A stretch of 59,548 nucleotides of DNA from IMG/VR virus record IMGVR_UViG_3300009108_000011, positions 1 through 59,548 of that record; one strand, written 5' to 3'. Below, piece by piece: positions 8,974 through 18,250 of the stretch (position 1 is its first letter; every line of letters starts with the position of its first letter). The DNA is from a virus. The notes below the pieces were generated by a model. The model saw only the letters and a list, made by a program, of their open reading frames with translations. It was not told the origin of the DNA and made no database searches. Made by a program: the position numbers and the translations under genes.

Positions 8974-9960
8974 CTACTCTTCTGCTGTTTGGTTGTTTTT
9001 ACATTCTATGGTTACTGATTTTACTCTCCAAGCAATGTTTTCAAACACTGGTTCATTTGGTGCAATTCCTTGAATGTCTAAACTATCTGGTGACAAACCT
9101 GTACCTGTAATTTTAATCTCTTCATTTGCGTTTTTCTGGAATAATATCTCTAGTTCTGGTGAACCTCCAACTGTCTCTGAGAATGTTCCACTTGTTCCCT
9201 TTGACACTTGCTCTAAGACATCTTCTAAGATTGTTTTATTTAAGTGTGATGCTTTGAATGATCCTGTGATATCTAATACCTGTCTGTATGTATCTACAGC
9301 TTGATTTGAGTTTAATCCATATAATAATGTGGTGTTCTGTGCAATTTGTAAGTTTAGGTCTTGTACTTGTGCCAATACACTTCCACCATATTTTAATTGT
9401 GCGTGGGCAAATGTGAATGCTCCGTGATTTAATGTTGGTTCTGATGGTGCAGTTCCAAATGTTGTTGCTGGTGCGTCTTCTTTTCCATATGTTGCTGATA
9501 ATGAACAATCTACTGTTGATCCTATTGATGTTGTTATACCTAATGTAGTCGCTACACATCCTTTTAGTGTTCTTACTATATCTGCGTTAGATGTGTCTCC
9601 TGCGTTAAAACCCACTTCAACCTGAAATGATCTTGGTTGTTTATTAATACCATTTGATGCGTGTGGATAAGTATGAGTATATGGATCTGAACTTCCTGTG
9701 GTACTAGGTGCTCCGAAAAATGCTCCCAAAATCCAAGGATTACTTAATACAAAATCTACTGAAATATCTCCTGCTTGTGTACCATATGCAAAACTTTCAT
9801 ATGTTAATTGATTTAATGCAGGTAAGTCAATTCTATTATGTGTTAAACTCCAAGAACTTAATGCGTCTTTTAAGCCAAATTTCTTATCTACTGTGGCTGA
9901 ACCACCATAAGTTGATTCATATCCATACTTAACATACGATTGTGCACCTGTTCTAACCAT
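8974..9960 (-). CDS. Major tail tube protein
   Basis: The 328-residue protein fits long-tailed-virus tube proteins. It begins AQSYVKYGYESTYGG and carries the family's alternating strands with GDISVDFVLSNPWILGAFFG and SFQVEVGF. It lies between tail-terminator-like connectors and the chaperones, the standard position. TTTAAATATC centred about 26 bp upstream suggests its own strong leaderless promoter, fitting a highly expressed virion protein. No sheath gene is seen nearby, so the tail is probably non-contractile. Confidence 0.8.
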   Translation of the reverse strand: MVRTGAQSYVKYGYESTYGGSATVDKKFGLKDALSSWSLTHNRIDLPALNQLTYESFAYGTQAGDISVDFVLSNPWILGAFFGAPSTTGSSDPYTHTYPHASNGINKQPRSFQVEVGFNAGDTSNADIVRTLKGCVATTLGITTSIGSTVDCSLSATYGKEDAPATTFGTAPSEPTLNHGAFTFAHAQLKYGGSVLAQVQDLNLQIAQNTTLLYGLNSNQAVDTYRQVLDITGSFKASHLNKTILEDVLEQVSKGTSGTFSETVGGSPELEILFQKNANEEIKITGTGLSPDSLDIQGIAPNEPVFENIAWRVKSVTIECKNNQTAEE

Positions 9961-9995
9961 TCTGATATTTAAAGAGGTTGTTGATATTTAAAGAT

Positions 9996-10412
9996 TTAGG
10001 TAGGATTTAACTTTCTATATCTTACACCTAGAGTATGCTTGAACATATTTCTGTATGAATCATTCTCAGATATACTGGTTAAAACCCTAAGATCCACAAA
10101 ATCTGTTCTTCTTATGTTATCTTTTATTATTTTTGCCACTTCTTTTACAACATCATTGTGATAATCATGGTTTTGGAATGTTCTAACTTCCACGTTTATA
10201 TCAACTTCAGATAGATGATCTGTGCCATATAATCCCCAATATTGTATGTTTTCCTTTTTAGGATATATCAGAATTAAATCTCTACGAGCATCTACAAAAC
10301 CAACTGCTTTTTGATCATAACTTTTTGTTAAAATTGGCATATAACCTAGTGACCATTTATCGGTTATAAGATTTATAATGTCATCAAGTGAGTCATATAT
10401 TGCAATACCCAT
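9996..10412 (-). CDS. Tail terminator/completion-like protein
   Basis: This 138-residue protein (IYDSLDDIINLITDKW at the start; VEVRTFQNHDYHNDVVKEVA in the middle) has the size and alternating alpha/beta pattern of gpU or HK97 gp10-neighbour tail completion proteins. It overlaps the preceding connector gene by 1 nt and precedes the tail tube gene. Assigned from position and fold-like pattern. Confidence 0.6.
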   Translation of the reverse strand: MGIAIYDSLDDIINLITDKWSLGYMPILTKSYDQKAVGFVDARRDLILIYPKKENIQYWGLYGTDHLSEVDINVEVRTFQNHDYHNDVVKEVAKIIKDNIRRTDFVDLRVLTSISENDSYRNMFKHTLGVRYRKLNPT

Positions 10413-10933
10413 TATCTATCATACCACCCTAAGATACCTCTTTTTCCTACAGCCACTCTTAATTGTTTTCTTTTCTGCTGTGCTCTTATAATTCTCATTG
10501 CAATTTTTGATACTTCCAGTTCTGGATTTGGTGATGTGTATACTCTTTCTTTTTCATCTTTATTTTCTGGTTGTTCTAACTTTACATCTACAACCCATTT
10601 CTCTATGACACCAACATTACTGGTATCAATAGGTTCATATACGTCAGTCCAATCTTCATCTTCTGGATCTGTAACCATTATTTCATCAACGAATGTCTCT
10701 ACCATATCATTTATACTATCAAAATCAGCCCACTCTATAGTATTTAATAAAACCTCATCTGCTTTTATTGTGAACCCCTCTCCATTATTTATTATCTCAT
10801 ATCTAATATTAGATTTTGCTAACTTTGCATCCATTAATTCAACTGTTTTTTCTGTCATCTCAGTTTTAAAATCATGTAGTGCCCTGTTGAGCAATCCATA
10901 TCTTGAACCAAATGTTGCAAATGACTCACTCAT
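10412..10933 (-). CDS. Neck/head-tail connector protein
   Basis: The 173-residue product sits between the head-tail adaptor and the tail terminator and overlaps both. Its long N-terminal helix (SRYGLLNRALHDFKTEMTEK) and basic end resemble HK97 gp10-type neck proteins. There is no recognised enzymatic motif. Confidence 0.55.
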   Translation of the reverse strand: MSESFATFGSRYGLLNRALHDFKTEMTEKTVELMDAKLAKSNIRYEIINNGEGFTIKADEVLLNTIEWADFDSINDMVETFVDEIMVTDPEDEDWTDVYEPIDTSNVGVIEKWVVDVKLEQPENKDEKERVYTSPNPELEVSKIAMRIIRAQQKRKQLRVAVGKRGILGWYDR

Positions 10934-11553
10934 GGTATGAAAAACACTTCTCTACGGTTCAACACGCACTCTTCTATAGAATCTTTCCAATATTTAATTG
11001 ATTGATCAATATTTAATTGATTACTTCCTATTGGTATTTGATCCATTCTTAGACTTGTTGTTAATAATTCTATTGATGTTAGTTTTATACATGCGTCTTT
11101 TACATCATCTGGTACTGTATCATCCCCATATCTATATGTGACTCTGACTCTGTTTTTCCTCATTATGCTGAATAAGAATCCTCTAAGATATAATCTTCCA
11201 TAAACCTCGTCAAACTCATACCATTCTGTATCGTTTAAAATATCATCATATGATGAGCTTGCACCCTGCCAAATTTCTATCTTATCTCCACTTGCTGAAC
11301 TTAATGGTTTACAATTTCTATGCTGTAACCATAATGGAGTACCCCAGCCGAATGTATAAAGTAATGCTAAATCATGAATTTCTTTTGATATTGTTTTTGT
11401 TCTTCCAAATGTATGTCCAATACGTCTGTCTAATTCTTCCTCTTTTCGATTGATGATTTTTTCAACTTGAGTTTTATTAGGTAAAGTAGTAGGAGTAATG
11501 GGGATTCTGAGAAAATCAGCAACATCTTCCACTGTGCAGTATGTAACAGCCAT
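10930..11553 (-). CDS. Head-tail adaptor (gp6-like connector)
   Basis: This 207-residue protein has the helical pattern of ring-forming connector proteins that sit under the portal. VEDVADFLRIPITP followed by KIINRKEEELDRRIGHTFG, then YRYGDDTVPDDVKDACIKLTS, is typical of the DNA-packaging/head-tail joining family. TTAAATAC centred about 26 bp upstream is a likely leaderless promoter for the connector genes. Confidence 0.7.
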   Translation of the reverse strand: MAVTYCTVEDVADFLRIPITPTTLPNKTQVEKIINRKEEELDRRIGHTFGRTKTISKEIHDLALLYTFGWGTPLWLQHRNCKPLSSASGDKIEIWQGASSSYDDILNDTEWYEFDEVYGRLYLRGFLFSIMRKNRVRVTYRYGDDTVPDDVKDACIKLTSIELLTTSLRMDQIPIGSNQLNIDQSIKYWKDSIEECVLNRREVFFIP

Positions 11554-11583
11554 GATGTAAATAAAGAGGTTGAGTATTTAAGT

Positions 11584-11853
11584 TTATTTAAATACGATGA
11601 CATATTCGGCTGAACCTGTTACATCAGCATATATACCGTTCTCAAATCTTCTATGTAGTTCATCGACATCTTGGACTCCTTCACCATAAATTGTTATTTC
11701 TACAGGAGCACTGGCATTAACACCGTTTTTTAGTTCTATTTTTGCTCCAGATGAGCCTGCTTTAGAAACATGAACAGCGACAAGTACCCCATGTCCTCCT
11801 TTTACAAGGGCATCAGCATTGACATTTGCTACATTATGGTTTAGTTCTACCAT
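11584..11853 (-). CDS. Small capsid decoration-like protein
   Basis: This 89-residue protein is predicted all-beta (GHGVLVAVHVSKAGSSGAKIEL). It lies just downstream of the capsid genes and has its own TATA box (TTTATATATG, 11873-11882) centred 25 bp before the ATG. Small, separately promoted beta proteins in this position are often head decoration or stabilising proteins; this role is inferred. Confidence 0.5.
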   Translation of the reverse strand: MVELNHNVANVNADALVKGGHGVLVAVHVSKAGSSGAKIELKNGVNASAPVEITIYGEGVQDVDELHRRFENGIYADVTGSAEYVIVFK

Positions 11854-11872
11854 GATGATTAATTCACGCTTA

Positions 11873-11882
11873 CATATATAAA
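11873..11882 (-). promoter_or_regulatory. TATA box for the 89-residue gene
   Basis: TTTATATATG on the minus strand is centred 25 bp before the ATG at 11853, the spacing for a leaderless archaeal transcript. Confidence 0.65.
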
Positions 11883-11892
11883 CTTTATGAAG

Positions 11893-11926
11893 AAAAAAAA
11901 GTCGGCTATTTTGGACTCTAGTAGCC
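11893..11926 (-). terminator. Hairpin plus T8 terminator
   Basis: On the minus strand GGCTA...TAGCC pairs around the stop codon of the 118-residue gene and is followed by eight T. It separates that transcript from the next leaderless unit. Confidence 0.6.
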
Positions 11927-12274
11927 TATGACTAGAAACTCGAATATTTTGTTAGCAATGGATGTACTATTTGCTACTTCTGCAAATACTGCACCTGCTG
12001 AACCACCAACGGAATAGAGTTTGATTTTTTCATTTGTCTTGTCATATTCTACTTTGTATAGTGAATCCGTAAATTCAGGGATCACTGAAACGAGTGTAGA
12101 AATTCTTCCCTCTTTGAGGTCGGCTGACACTCCATTTGTTGCATAAGCATCAGAGCCACCAGCAGTGACTTTGACCTTAAATATTCGCAGTTTAGAAACT
12201 AATGCTGCATTGAAAGATAGTGTCTTTCTAACATTAGCTGCTGTCCAATCGGATGAACTGACTGTTACTGCCAT
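11918..12274 (-). CDS. Capsid-associated protein
   Basis: The 118-residue product (AVTVSSSDWTAANVRKTLSF at the start) is encoded immediately downstream of the major capsid gene. It has its own TATA box (12293-12303) and ends in a hairpin followed by a T-run in the transcript. It therefore appears to be a separate, strongly expressed unit, as decoration proteins often are. No family is certain. Confidence 0.5.
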   Translation of the reverse strand: MAVTVSSSDWTAANVRKTLSFNAALVSKLRIFKVKVTAGGSDAYATNGVSADLKEGRISTLVSVIPEFTDSLYKVEYDKTNEKIKLYSVGGSAGAVFAEVANSTSIANKIFEFLVIGY

Positions 12275-12292
12275 ATAAAACTGTATGAACCA

Positions 12293-12303
12293 CCTATATA
12301 TAA
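12293..12303 (-). promoter_or_regulatory. TATA box for the 118-residue capsid-associated gene
   Basis: TTATATATAGG on the minus strand is centred about 24-25 bp before the ATG at 12274. Confidence 0.65.
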
Positions 12304-12308
12304 GTATT

Positions 12309-12317
12309 AAAAAAAAA
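12309..12317 (-). terminator. T9 terminator after the major capsid gene
   Basis: Nine A on the plus strand (nine T in the transcript) lie 18 nt past the capsid stop. Oligo-T is the basic archaeal termination signal, and a new promoter follows at once. Confidence 0.65.
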
Positions 12318-12334
12318 GGAAGTTTGTGGTTTGA

Positions 12335-13555
12335 CTAAAGTTTGATATCTCTAATCTTACCTTGTGACTTGAAGTGTCTACAGACAGTTTCTCCCATTGT
12401 CCTGAATACACCTTTCTCAACAAATGCGTTGTTGACAAATGGATATGCTGGACTTCTGCGTGTTGCTTCATAGTATTCTGTTGGAATTGCGATTGAGATT
12501 CCGATTCTTGGATAACCATATCCTTCTGCATCACTTGTATCAAGTGCGAATAATCTACCAATTTCTGATGAATCACCAGAGTTTGATGGAGCATCCTTGC
12601 TTGGGATGAATGGGATTCCATAAATGGAGTCTACGTGGATTCCGACACCTGTTCCTTTGAAAGTTTGAATTCCGTTAACATCGATTTGTACGAGTGCTTC
12701 ACCGTATGGATTTGGAATACGGACTGAAGGCATGTATAAACCTTGTATTTCGGAGTAAACTTCGTGTGAACCGAGGAATACGTTTGGATCTTTACCTGCT
12801 GCAATACGGATCTTTCTTAAGAAAGTACGTAATGTATCATCGGTAAGGACACCGTTAGTACCTATTGTACCTGAAGCAGATTCTACAGTACAGTCAAAGT
12901 CAGTGCCACTGTCTCTATCGACAGTTGCGTTTGCAGCCCAAGGGTCATAATAACCTGTTTGTGATCCACCAACAGCACCTTCTTCAGCTCCAGAGCTGAT
13001 GATTCTGTCTAGGGTCTCAAAGTCTGTAGTACCAGTGTTAGCACCACTAGCACCTGCTGCTTCTGATTCGACATCTGCTAAGAGCATTCTGTTTAAGAAT
13101 TCTTTGTGTTGGACTGCCATATACAATCGAAGTGAACCAAGTCCACCCCAAATGTCGTCTTTACTGTGAGTTGCGAGCCATTCCATAACTTCAGATGCAC
13201 TGAAAGGCAACTGAGCTGTTTTTGGTCTGATATCGATCTCTTGTAAAGTTGGTTTGACGGTCTCAGCAATAGTACCACCTTCTGAAGTACCACCCAAAGT
13301 AGTGTTACCTTGGTTAGTATTTAGGGTTGGTTTTGCTGTAATTACACGAAATCCAGATTTATCCCAAGGATATTTTGGGAGTATACCGAATGCGTTAGCT
13401 TCTAAGTTAAGTTGTGCCCATGCATATGCACCAAAAATAGCGTTAAAAACGCCAGTTGTTGATGTTGTTACTGGAGCATCAGCTTTTCTAAGGAGATTTC
13501 TGTTATAGCCGTAATAGAGTGCCTCTAGTTCGTCAATAGTCTTTACTTGAACCAA
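12335..13555 (-). CDS. Major capsid protein, HK97-like fold
   Basis: The 406-residue protein forms the shell. Its features fit HK97-type capsids: an N-terminal helical arm, an E-loop region rich in Gly/Thr (about 85-110, GNTTLGGTSEGGTIAETVKP), then LQEIDIRPKTAQLPFSASEV, and a C-terminal P-domain region with YGYPRIGISIAIPTEYYEA. It follows the scaffold-like and protease genes and precedes connectors. The frame opens with TTG at 13555, one base after the preceding stop, so translation is probably coupled. Its codons include more C/G-ending choices than the neighbours, consistent with high expression. Confidence 0.85.
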   Translation of the reverse strand: MVQVKTIDELEALYYGYNRNLLRKADAPVTTSTTGVFNAIFGAYAWAQLNLEANAFGILPKYPWDKSGFRVITAKPTLNTNQGNTTLGGTSEGGTIAETVKPTLQEIDIRPKTAQLPFSASEVMEWLATHSKDDIWGGLGSLRLYMAVQHKEFLNRMLLADVESEAAGASGANTGTTDFETLDRIISSGAEEGAVGGSQTGYYDPWAANATVDRDSGTDFDCTVESASGTIGTNGVLTDDTLRTFLRKIRIAAGKDPNVFLGSHEVYSEIQGLYMPSVRIPNPYGEALVQIDVNGIQTFKGTGVGIHVDSIYGIPFIPSKDAPSNSGDSSEIGRLFALDTSDAEGYGYPRIGISIAIPTEYYEATRRSPAYPFVNNAFVEKGVFRTMGETVCRHFKSQGKIRDIKL

Positions 13556-13556
13556 T

Positions 13557-14162
13557 TTAAATCAATCCTACCTCTTCGTCAGAAGGTTTGTAGTAGTGAC
13601 CACTTTGTATTTTCAGAGCAATGTCTGAAAGTCCATCGTGACCTACTGATCTAGCATCTTTCAAGATTTGTGAATAATCCTGTGTGTAAGATTTGTTCAC
13701 ATTTTCTGGACTTGCGTTAGGGCGAGGTGTTTCGGTATTAAAAGTTTGTGCTTTTCCTACTTCTAAAGTCTTGACTTCATCTGTTTCTGGTTTATCAGTA
13801 ACAGTTTTGTCTCCATCGAGTTTTGCTTGTTCACCTTGTTCGTATGGTGCTTCTGGTACTGAGGGCACTTCTGCTCCAATATCGTCTGCATCTTGAACTT
13901 TAGGTTTCAAGTCTACACTAGCATCTTGTCCACTAGGGGATTTGTATGCTCCATCTTGCTGTGCTTTGTGGATTGCATCTACATTATTAAATAATGTATT
14001 TACATCACTTGCTAAAGCCTTGTGGCTTTCCAAGATAGTTTTTTGTGACTCAACAACTGCTTTCAATGTATCTGCGATAACATCGTAAGCTTTTTCGACT
14101 TCTTCTTCTTCCTCTTCTCTACGGTCTTCTTCGTCTTCTTGTTTAGAATTTTCGTCTGCCAT
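13557..14162 (-). CDS. Acidic scaffold-like protein
   Basis: This 201-residue protein begins with a very acidic coiled coil (many Asp, Glu, Arg up to residue 25), followed by a helix (VIADTLKAVVESQKTILESH) and a disordered Pro/Gln/Lys-rich tail. It lies directly before the capsid gene, after the protease region, which is the position of scaffolding proteins. Scaffold function is inferred from order and composition. Confidence 0.55.
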   Translation of the reverse strand: MADENSKQEDEEDRREEEEEEVEKAYDVIADTLKAVVESQKTILESHKALASDVNTLFNNVDAIHKAQQDGAYKSPSGQDASVDLKPKVQDADDIGAEVPSVPEAPYEQGEQAKLDGDKTVTDKPETDEVKTLEVGKAQTFNTETPRPNASPENVNKSYTQDYSQILKDARSVGHDGLSDIALKIQSGHYYKPSDEEVGLI

Positions 14163-14216
14163 GTTGTTGACTAAAATATATATAGAGGGTTTATAAATAT
14201 TGTGGTTATTTATAGT

Positions 14217-15794
14217 TTATGGAAAATTACCTAAATCTTCTGCTCTTTTACCATATCTATTAGTCTTTCTACCACCATTATGCCTAACATTAAAGGCTTC
14301 TGTATCATTAGTTCCCATAAAATTCCCTCCTCTAGGACTAGTTCCATTGGCTGCATTAGTGCCTTCTTTTAATTCTTCTGTTAATTTCTTAGAAAGTGCT
14401 TTTATTGATAATCTTGCTTTTGCATCTATTTTTGCTTGATTGGCTTTTCTGTCTCTTTCGTTGGCTCGTGATCTTTTTCTTCCTGTTGGCTGTCTCTCAC
14501 TTGACACATATCTTCTATTATATGGATTTGTGGTAATATCACCTACTTCATATCTTCCAATCTTTTTGCTTTTTCCACCTCTTTCTTTACCTTCATGTGT
14601 GTGTACCTTCTCACCCCTTCCTGTTGGCTGTTTTAAACCTTCTACTCCAAAATGATCAGTTCTACCACCTTCTCTTCCTGTCTTTGGACTATAGTCACGC
14701 CATTTTGTACTTTTGAATGGTTTTCTTCCTTCTCTACCACCATCTTCCGAATAACGTCTTGCATCTTCAGCCTGTTGCTGACTATCTGAAGGTTCTTTAC
14801 TTAAGCCTCCTTCAAAGCGTTTTGGCTTTTTTGGTCTTGCTAACATCTCTTGCACATTATCATTACTTACTGCATCTTTTTCAATTCCTAAAGTAAACTT
14901 TCGACCTTTTCTTCTAGATGGAAGACCCCTTCTTCTTCGTTTAATTACATCTGTTGCTTTACGGAATGTTTTCCATTTTTCTGCATTTTCATCTGTATAT
15001 GTTAAAGCATGTGCTATTGTAGCTGCTCTATCTTTTAAGTCATCTGCATCTACATCAGGATTTTCTTTTACTTCATTTTCAACCATTTTCAATCCTATAC
15101 GTTTACCCTGATCTGATACTGTTTTTCTTCCATGTTTCTCTCCTTGGACTCTGGAACGTGGAACTTCACCTAATTCTTCACCGAATTTTTCATCCATGTT
15201 TATTGAATGAGCCCTAAAGCTATCTGTGCGTTTTTTATCTCTTGAATTTTCTTGATGCTCAGTTTGCATTCTTTTTCCATCTTTTTCCCATGCTTCTCTA
15301 TCGAAATTTCCTGCATAATCCCTATACTCGTTGTGTTCATCATCATACTCTGTGTGATCATCATCTCCTCGTTGATCTTCATCAAAATCTTTTGGTGGCT
15401 TTGCTGCTTTTCTATCATTAGGATCTCTTCTTGCTCTTCGTCTATCTTTTTCTTCTCTGTACTTTCTGTATTCATCTCTTTCATCGTCATCCCATTTATC
15501 AGATCTCATTTTTGTTAGTTCCACTGCTCTTAATGCATCTTTTGTTTCTAATGCTAATGCTTTTAATTTTTCTACTTCTTCTAATTCACCATCTGTCAAT
15601 ACCTTCAATGGTTTTTCTTTACTCTCTGATTTACCTTCTGTACCATCATATTGTTCTTGCTGTGCTGAACCTGTTCTTGCATGATCTGCACTTTGTAACT
15701 TTACATGTGTCTCAGGATCTTGGTCATTCTCATAACCTGCAAAACCTTCTCCCTTTAATGTTTCTGCTACCTTGACTAGTTTGTCTAACTTCAA
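14217..15794 (-). CDS. Highly charged, mostly disordered head-region protein
   Basis: The 525 residues are dominated by Lys, Arg, Glu, Asp and Gln, with few hydrophobic segments beyond a short N-terminal helix (KLDKLVKVAETLKGEGF). GRKFTLG at about 300 resembles GEKFTFG in the protease and GFTYG in the 770-residue protein. It follows the protease gene directly. It could be an internal head protein or scaffold; no enzyme motif is visible. Confidence 0.6.
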   Translation of the reverse strand: MKLDKLVKVAETLKGEGFAGYENDQDPETHVKLQSADHARTGSAQQEQYDGTEGKSESKEKPLKVLTDGELEEVEKLKALALETKDALRAVELTKMRSDKWDDDERDEYRKYREEKDRRRARRDPNDRKAAKPPKDFDEDQRGDDDHTEYDDEHNEYRDYAGNFDREAWEKDGKRMQTEHQENSRDKKRTDSFRAHSINMDEKFGEELGEVPRSRVQGEKHGRKTVSDQGKRIGLKMVENEVKENPDVDADDLKDRAATIAHALTYTDENAEKWKTFRKATDVIKRRRRGLPSRRKGRKFTLGIEKDAVSNDNVQEMLARPKKPKRFEGGLSKEPSDSQQQAEDARRYSEDGGREGRKPFKSTKWRDYSPKTGREGGRTDHFGVEGLKQPTGRGEKVHTHEGKERGGKSKKIGRYEVGDITTNPYNRRYVSSERQPTGRKRSRANERDRKANQAKIDAKARLSIKALSKKLTEELKEGTNAANGTSPRGGNFMGTNDTEAFNVRHNGGRKTNRYGKRAEDLGNFP

Positions 15795-17801
15795 TTACAA
15801 TCCCTTTAATACCCATAGTGCTTTCAAAGCTTGTGATATAAAATGCTGTAGTTTTTCTTTTGACATATTTTGAGGATGAGTTTTCTCATGTACATATGCT
15901 TCAACTCTTTGTTGATAATCTTGATCACTTTCATTTTTATTCTGTGTTGGAATTTTACCAAGTTTTGCTGAGTCTCTATGAAATTGCTCTTCGCTACTTG
16001 TTGATGGCTTAACTTCTAATGAATGCCAGTCACCTGCTGTGCCATATCCTCCTCCACGACCAAATGTGAATTTTTCTCCTCTACTTCTCTTTCTTCCACC
16101 TGTACCACCTTTTAGTTTTTCTGCTATTTCAATCAATGCTTTTCTTTTAATATCCTTTGGTGCTTTACCAGTTGGAGGTGTTCTTGCTTGCTCAGAAAAC
16201 AACTCACTTAAACGTGTTTCTTGAGCACTCTCTAATTTATCAAAATCATCACTTGAATTTACCCTTGGTCTCGTTTTTCTCTCTCTTTCAGAAACATCTC
16301 TATATTCTTCAGGAGAATCATGATAATCAGTATGGATAAATTCCCTTGCATTTTGTGCCTGTCCACCAAATGTTTGATTTTCTTCTTGTGGTGTTGCTCT
16401 TGCTGCTCTTAATCTTTCTTTGTTATCAAGTGCATCTTTTACTAAGTCAACAACTTTCCATTGCATATCTAGTTCAAATGCTTTATCTTTAAGGTCATAC
16501 CATGATTCATTCTTGATTAATTTTCTTCTTTTAATTACTTTCTTTTCTCTATCTTCTGGATAAGGACTTCCACTTCCTGTCCATTGTGGAGGTACTTCTC
16601 CTCCTGCTACTCCTTGTTGAACATTAGGTTCTGCTTTCTTAGAGTTAACTCTCTGTTCTGCTCCATTTTGATTATACATACTGCTTGTATCTCCTGCTGT
16701 ATTTGATAAATCTTTACCCTTTTCTAATTCCATTTCTCTTGGTGTATCTGGTGAATGTGCAACTTGTGTTGGATCATGTCCTGTTGGTGCATCTTTCTTT
16801 TTTGGCTTTGGTTTTCCAAAAACATCACCTTCTTCTAATTCAGGATGATTTTCATATACCTCCATTTCCATTGAATCTTTCATATCTTCTTTAGTATGAG
16901 GAATTTCATGATGATGACCACCACCATGATATTCTCCACAATGAGCACATGTTAAATCTCCTCCACAATGAGCACATGTGTCATCATTTCCATCATGTAA
17001 ATATGGATAATCATTCTTTTTAGTAAATGAACCTACAATCTTTTCTGCACTTTCTCTTGATTTACCTTCATCCATAAGTGCTTCTACTTTACCTTCAAAT
17101 GTTTCTATACCAGATAAATCAACTTTATACAAATCAGCTACTGTTGTTGCTTCTTGTAAGACTCTTCTTCCACCTTCAGTTAGTTTTGGTTCTTTCTTTT
17201 TTTCTTCTGCTTTATCTACTACACATCCAAACTTTGAACATTTTATAACCATTTTACCATCTCTGTCTTCAGTATGGTCAGCCATTGCTTTCGCTACTGG
17301 ATTAAAGTCTGTGATCAACGCTAATGGAACGGCTGGATCTTTACATACTGCTACTTCATAATGTTCCAAGTCTGTTAATTGATATGCTACTGAACCATCT
17401 TTCATTACTTTTGGTGTTCTGTTTGACTTTGTTGCACCACCGAATGATAGTCCTTTGTATTCTCCTGATTTAATCTTACTCCATATCTCATTATCTAATT
17501 CATAATTTTTATGTATTTTACCTGTTATTTTAATCGCTGGAATTTCCTGTCCTCCAGATTTGTAAGTTGCTCTTGAAAAATTAATACCTTTGCCTATAAT
17601 ACGATTAGAATGAGTATCACTGATTGGTGCTCCTCTGTCCATCCATACAGGTAGGACTTTGTATAATTCATCCACTACTGTAATTTCTCCCTGTTTATCT
17701 TTAACCTCAACCGTTAAATAACCTTCAAAGAATCTATCTTCAGAGTTTACAGGATCTAGGGATTTAGTTACTATATTACTAAAGAATATATCATCTTCCA
17801 T
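15795..17801 (-). CDS. Prohead maturation protease (S78-like) with long charged extension
   Basis: Residues 1-165 form an HK97-type prohead protease that trims the procapsid. His64 lies in DTHSNRIIGKG and the nucleophile Ser119 in YKGLSFGG, with SGEYKG ahead as in the family. The 668-residue length is about three times the usual. A zinc-knuckle follows (CAHCGGDLTCAHCG, Cys276/279/285/288), then a charged region of about 350 residues ending in a hydrophobic helix (QHFISQALKALWVLKGL). The extension may act as a fused scaffold. A TATA box at 17822-17831 sits 25 bp before the ATG. Confidence 0.85.
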   Translation of the reverse strand: MEDDIFFSNIVTKSLDPVNSEDRFFEGYLTVEVKDKQGEITVVDELYKVLPVWMDRGAPISDTHSNRIIGKGINFSRATYKSGGQEIPAIKITGKIHKNYELDNEIWSKIKSGEYKGLSFGGATKSNRTPKVMKDGSVAYQLTDLEHYEVAVCKDPAVPLALITDFNPVAKAMADHTEDRDGKMVIKCSKFGCVVDKAEEKKKEPKLTEGGRRVLQEATTVADLYKVDLSGIETFEGKVEALMDEGKSRESAEKIVGSFTKKNDYPYLHDGNDDTCAHCGGDLTCAHCGEYHGGGHHHEIPHTKEDMKDSMEMEVYENHPELEEGDVFGKPKPKKKDAPTGHDPTQVAHSPDTPREMELEKGKDLSNTAGDTSSMYNQNGAEQRVNSKKAEPNVQQGVAGGEVPPQWTGSGSPYPEDREKKVIKRRKLIKNESWYDLKDKAFELDMQWKVVDLVKDALDNKERLRAARATPQEENQTFGGQAQNAREFIHTDYHDSPEEYRDVSERERKTRPRVNSSDDFDKLESAQETRLSELFSEQARTPPTGKAPKDIKRKALIEIAEKLKGGTGGRKRSRGEKFTFGRGGGYGTAGDWHSLEVKPSTSSEEQFHRDSAKLGKIPTQNKNESDQDYQQRVEAYVHEKTHPQNMSKEKLQHFISQALKALWVLKGL

Positions 17802-17821
17802 GCTAATTACTCATGATTCTA

Positions 17822-17831
17822 GTATATAAGT
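17822..17831 (-). promoter_or_regulatory. TATA box for the prohead protease gene
   Basis: ACTTATATAC on the minus strand is centred 25 bp before the ATG at 17801. Confidence 0.65.
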
Positions 17832-17837
17832 TTAAAT

Positions 17838-17844
17838 AAAAAAA
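17838..17844 (-). terminator. T7 terminator after the 86-residue membrane gene
   Basis: Seven A on the plus strand lie about 35 nt past the stop at 17876 and just before the protease promoter. Confidence 0.5.
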
Positions 17845-17875
17845 GAATGGATTGGGTGAGGTTATAAACCTACGC

Positions 17876-18136
17876 TTACTCCTTTTTTGCCTTGCTTACA
17901 GCAAAGTCTGCTGCGAATCCCGTTGTAAGTCCTACTAGGGCTAAGCCCACAACTCCAATGGATTCGACTGCGATTGTCTGTGAAACAGCTATTGCAGCGA
18001 ATGTAGAGATGATTAGAGCACCTGCTAGTTTCCTTGCAGAGTAAGTTTCATCCTCACTGTGTAGGTATCCTCTCAAAGTGTTCAATCCTGCTCCGATTAC
18101 TGCTGCGACAACAGTTATCAATACTGGATCGACCAT
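17876..18136 (-). CDS. Small multi-span membrane protein, holin candidate
   Basis: This 86-residue protein has three hydrophobic segments (about 3-18, 38-55 and 60-78: LITVVAAVIGAGLN, LIISTFAAIAVSQTIA, VVGLALVGLTTGFAADFAV) and a lysine-rich end. Size and topology fit holins, and it lies beside another small membrane gene in the late region. There is no homology evidence for lysis. It has its own leaderless promoter. Confidence 0.5.
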   Translation of the reverse strand: MVDPVLITVVAAVIGAGLNTLRGYLHSEDETYSARKLAGALIISTFAAIAVSQTIAVESIGVVGLALVGLTTGFAADFAVSKAKKE

Positions 18137-18155
18137 ACGAATACAGAATAATTCG

Positions 18156-18166
18156 CCTATATAAAC
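18156..18166 (-). promoter_or_regulatory. TATA box for the 86-residue membrane gene
   Basis: GTTTATATAGG on the minus strand is centred 25 bp before the ATG at 18136. Confidence 0.65.
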
Positions 18167-18250
18167 TTATGTGAACCTTTTATTCGCAAGCCTTATAATA
18201 AAGTAACATAGTCAAGTGCATCCCTGACCCATTTACATGATTTCTTTTTT

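Noticed and set aside
12307-12621. 104-codon minus-strand ORF
   Set aside because: Overlaps the major capsid gene in another frame and spans its terminator.
15252-15775. Plus-strand ORFs opposite the 525-residue gene
   Set aside because: Ile/Leu/Ser-rich antisense of Lys/Glu codons; typical shadow frames.
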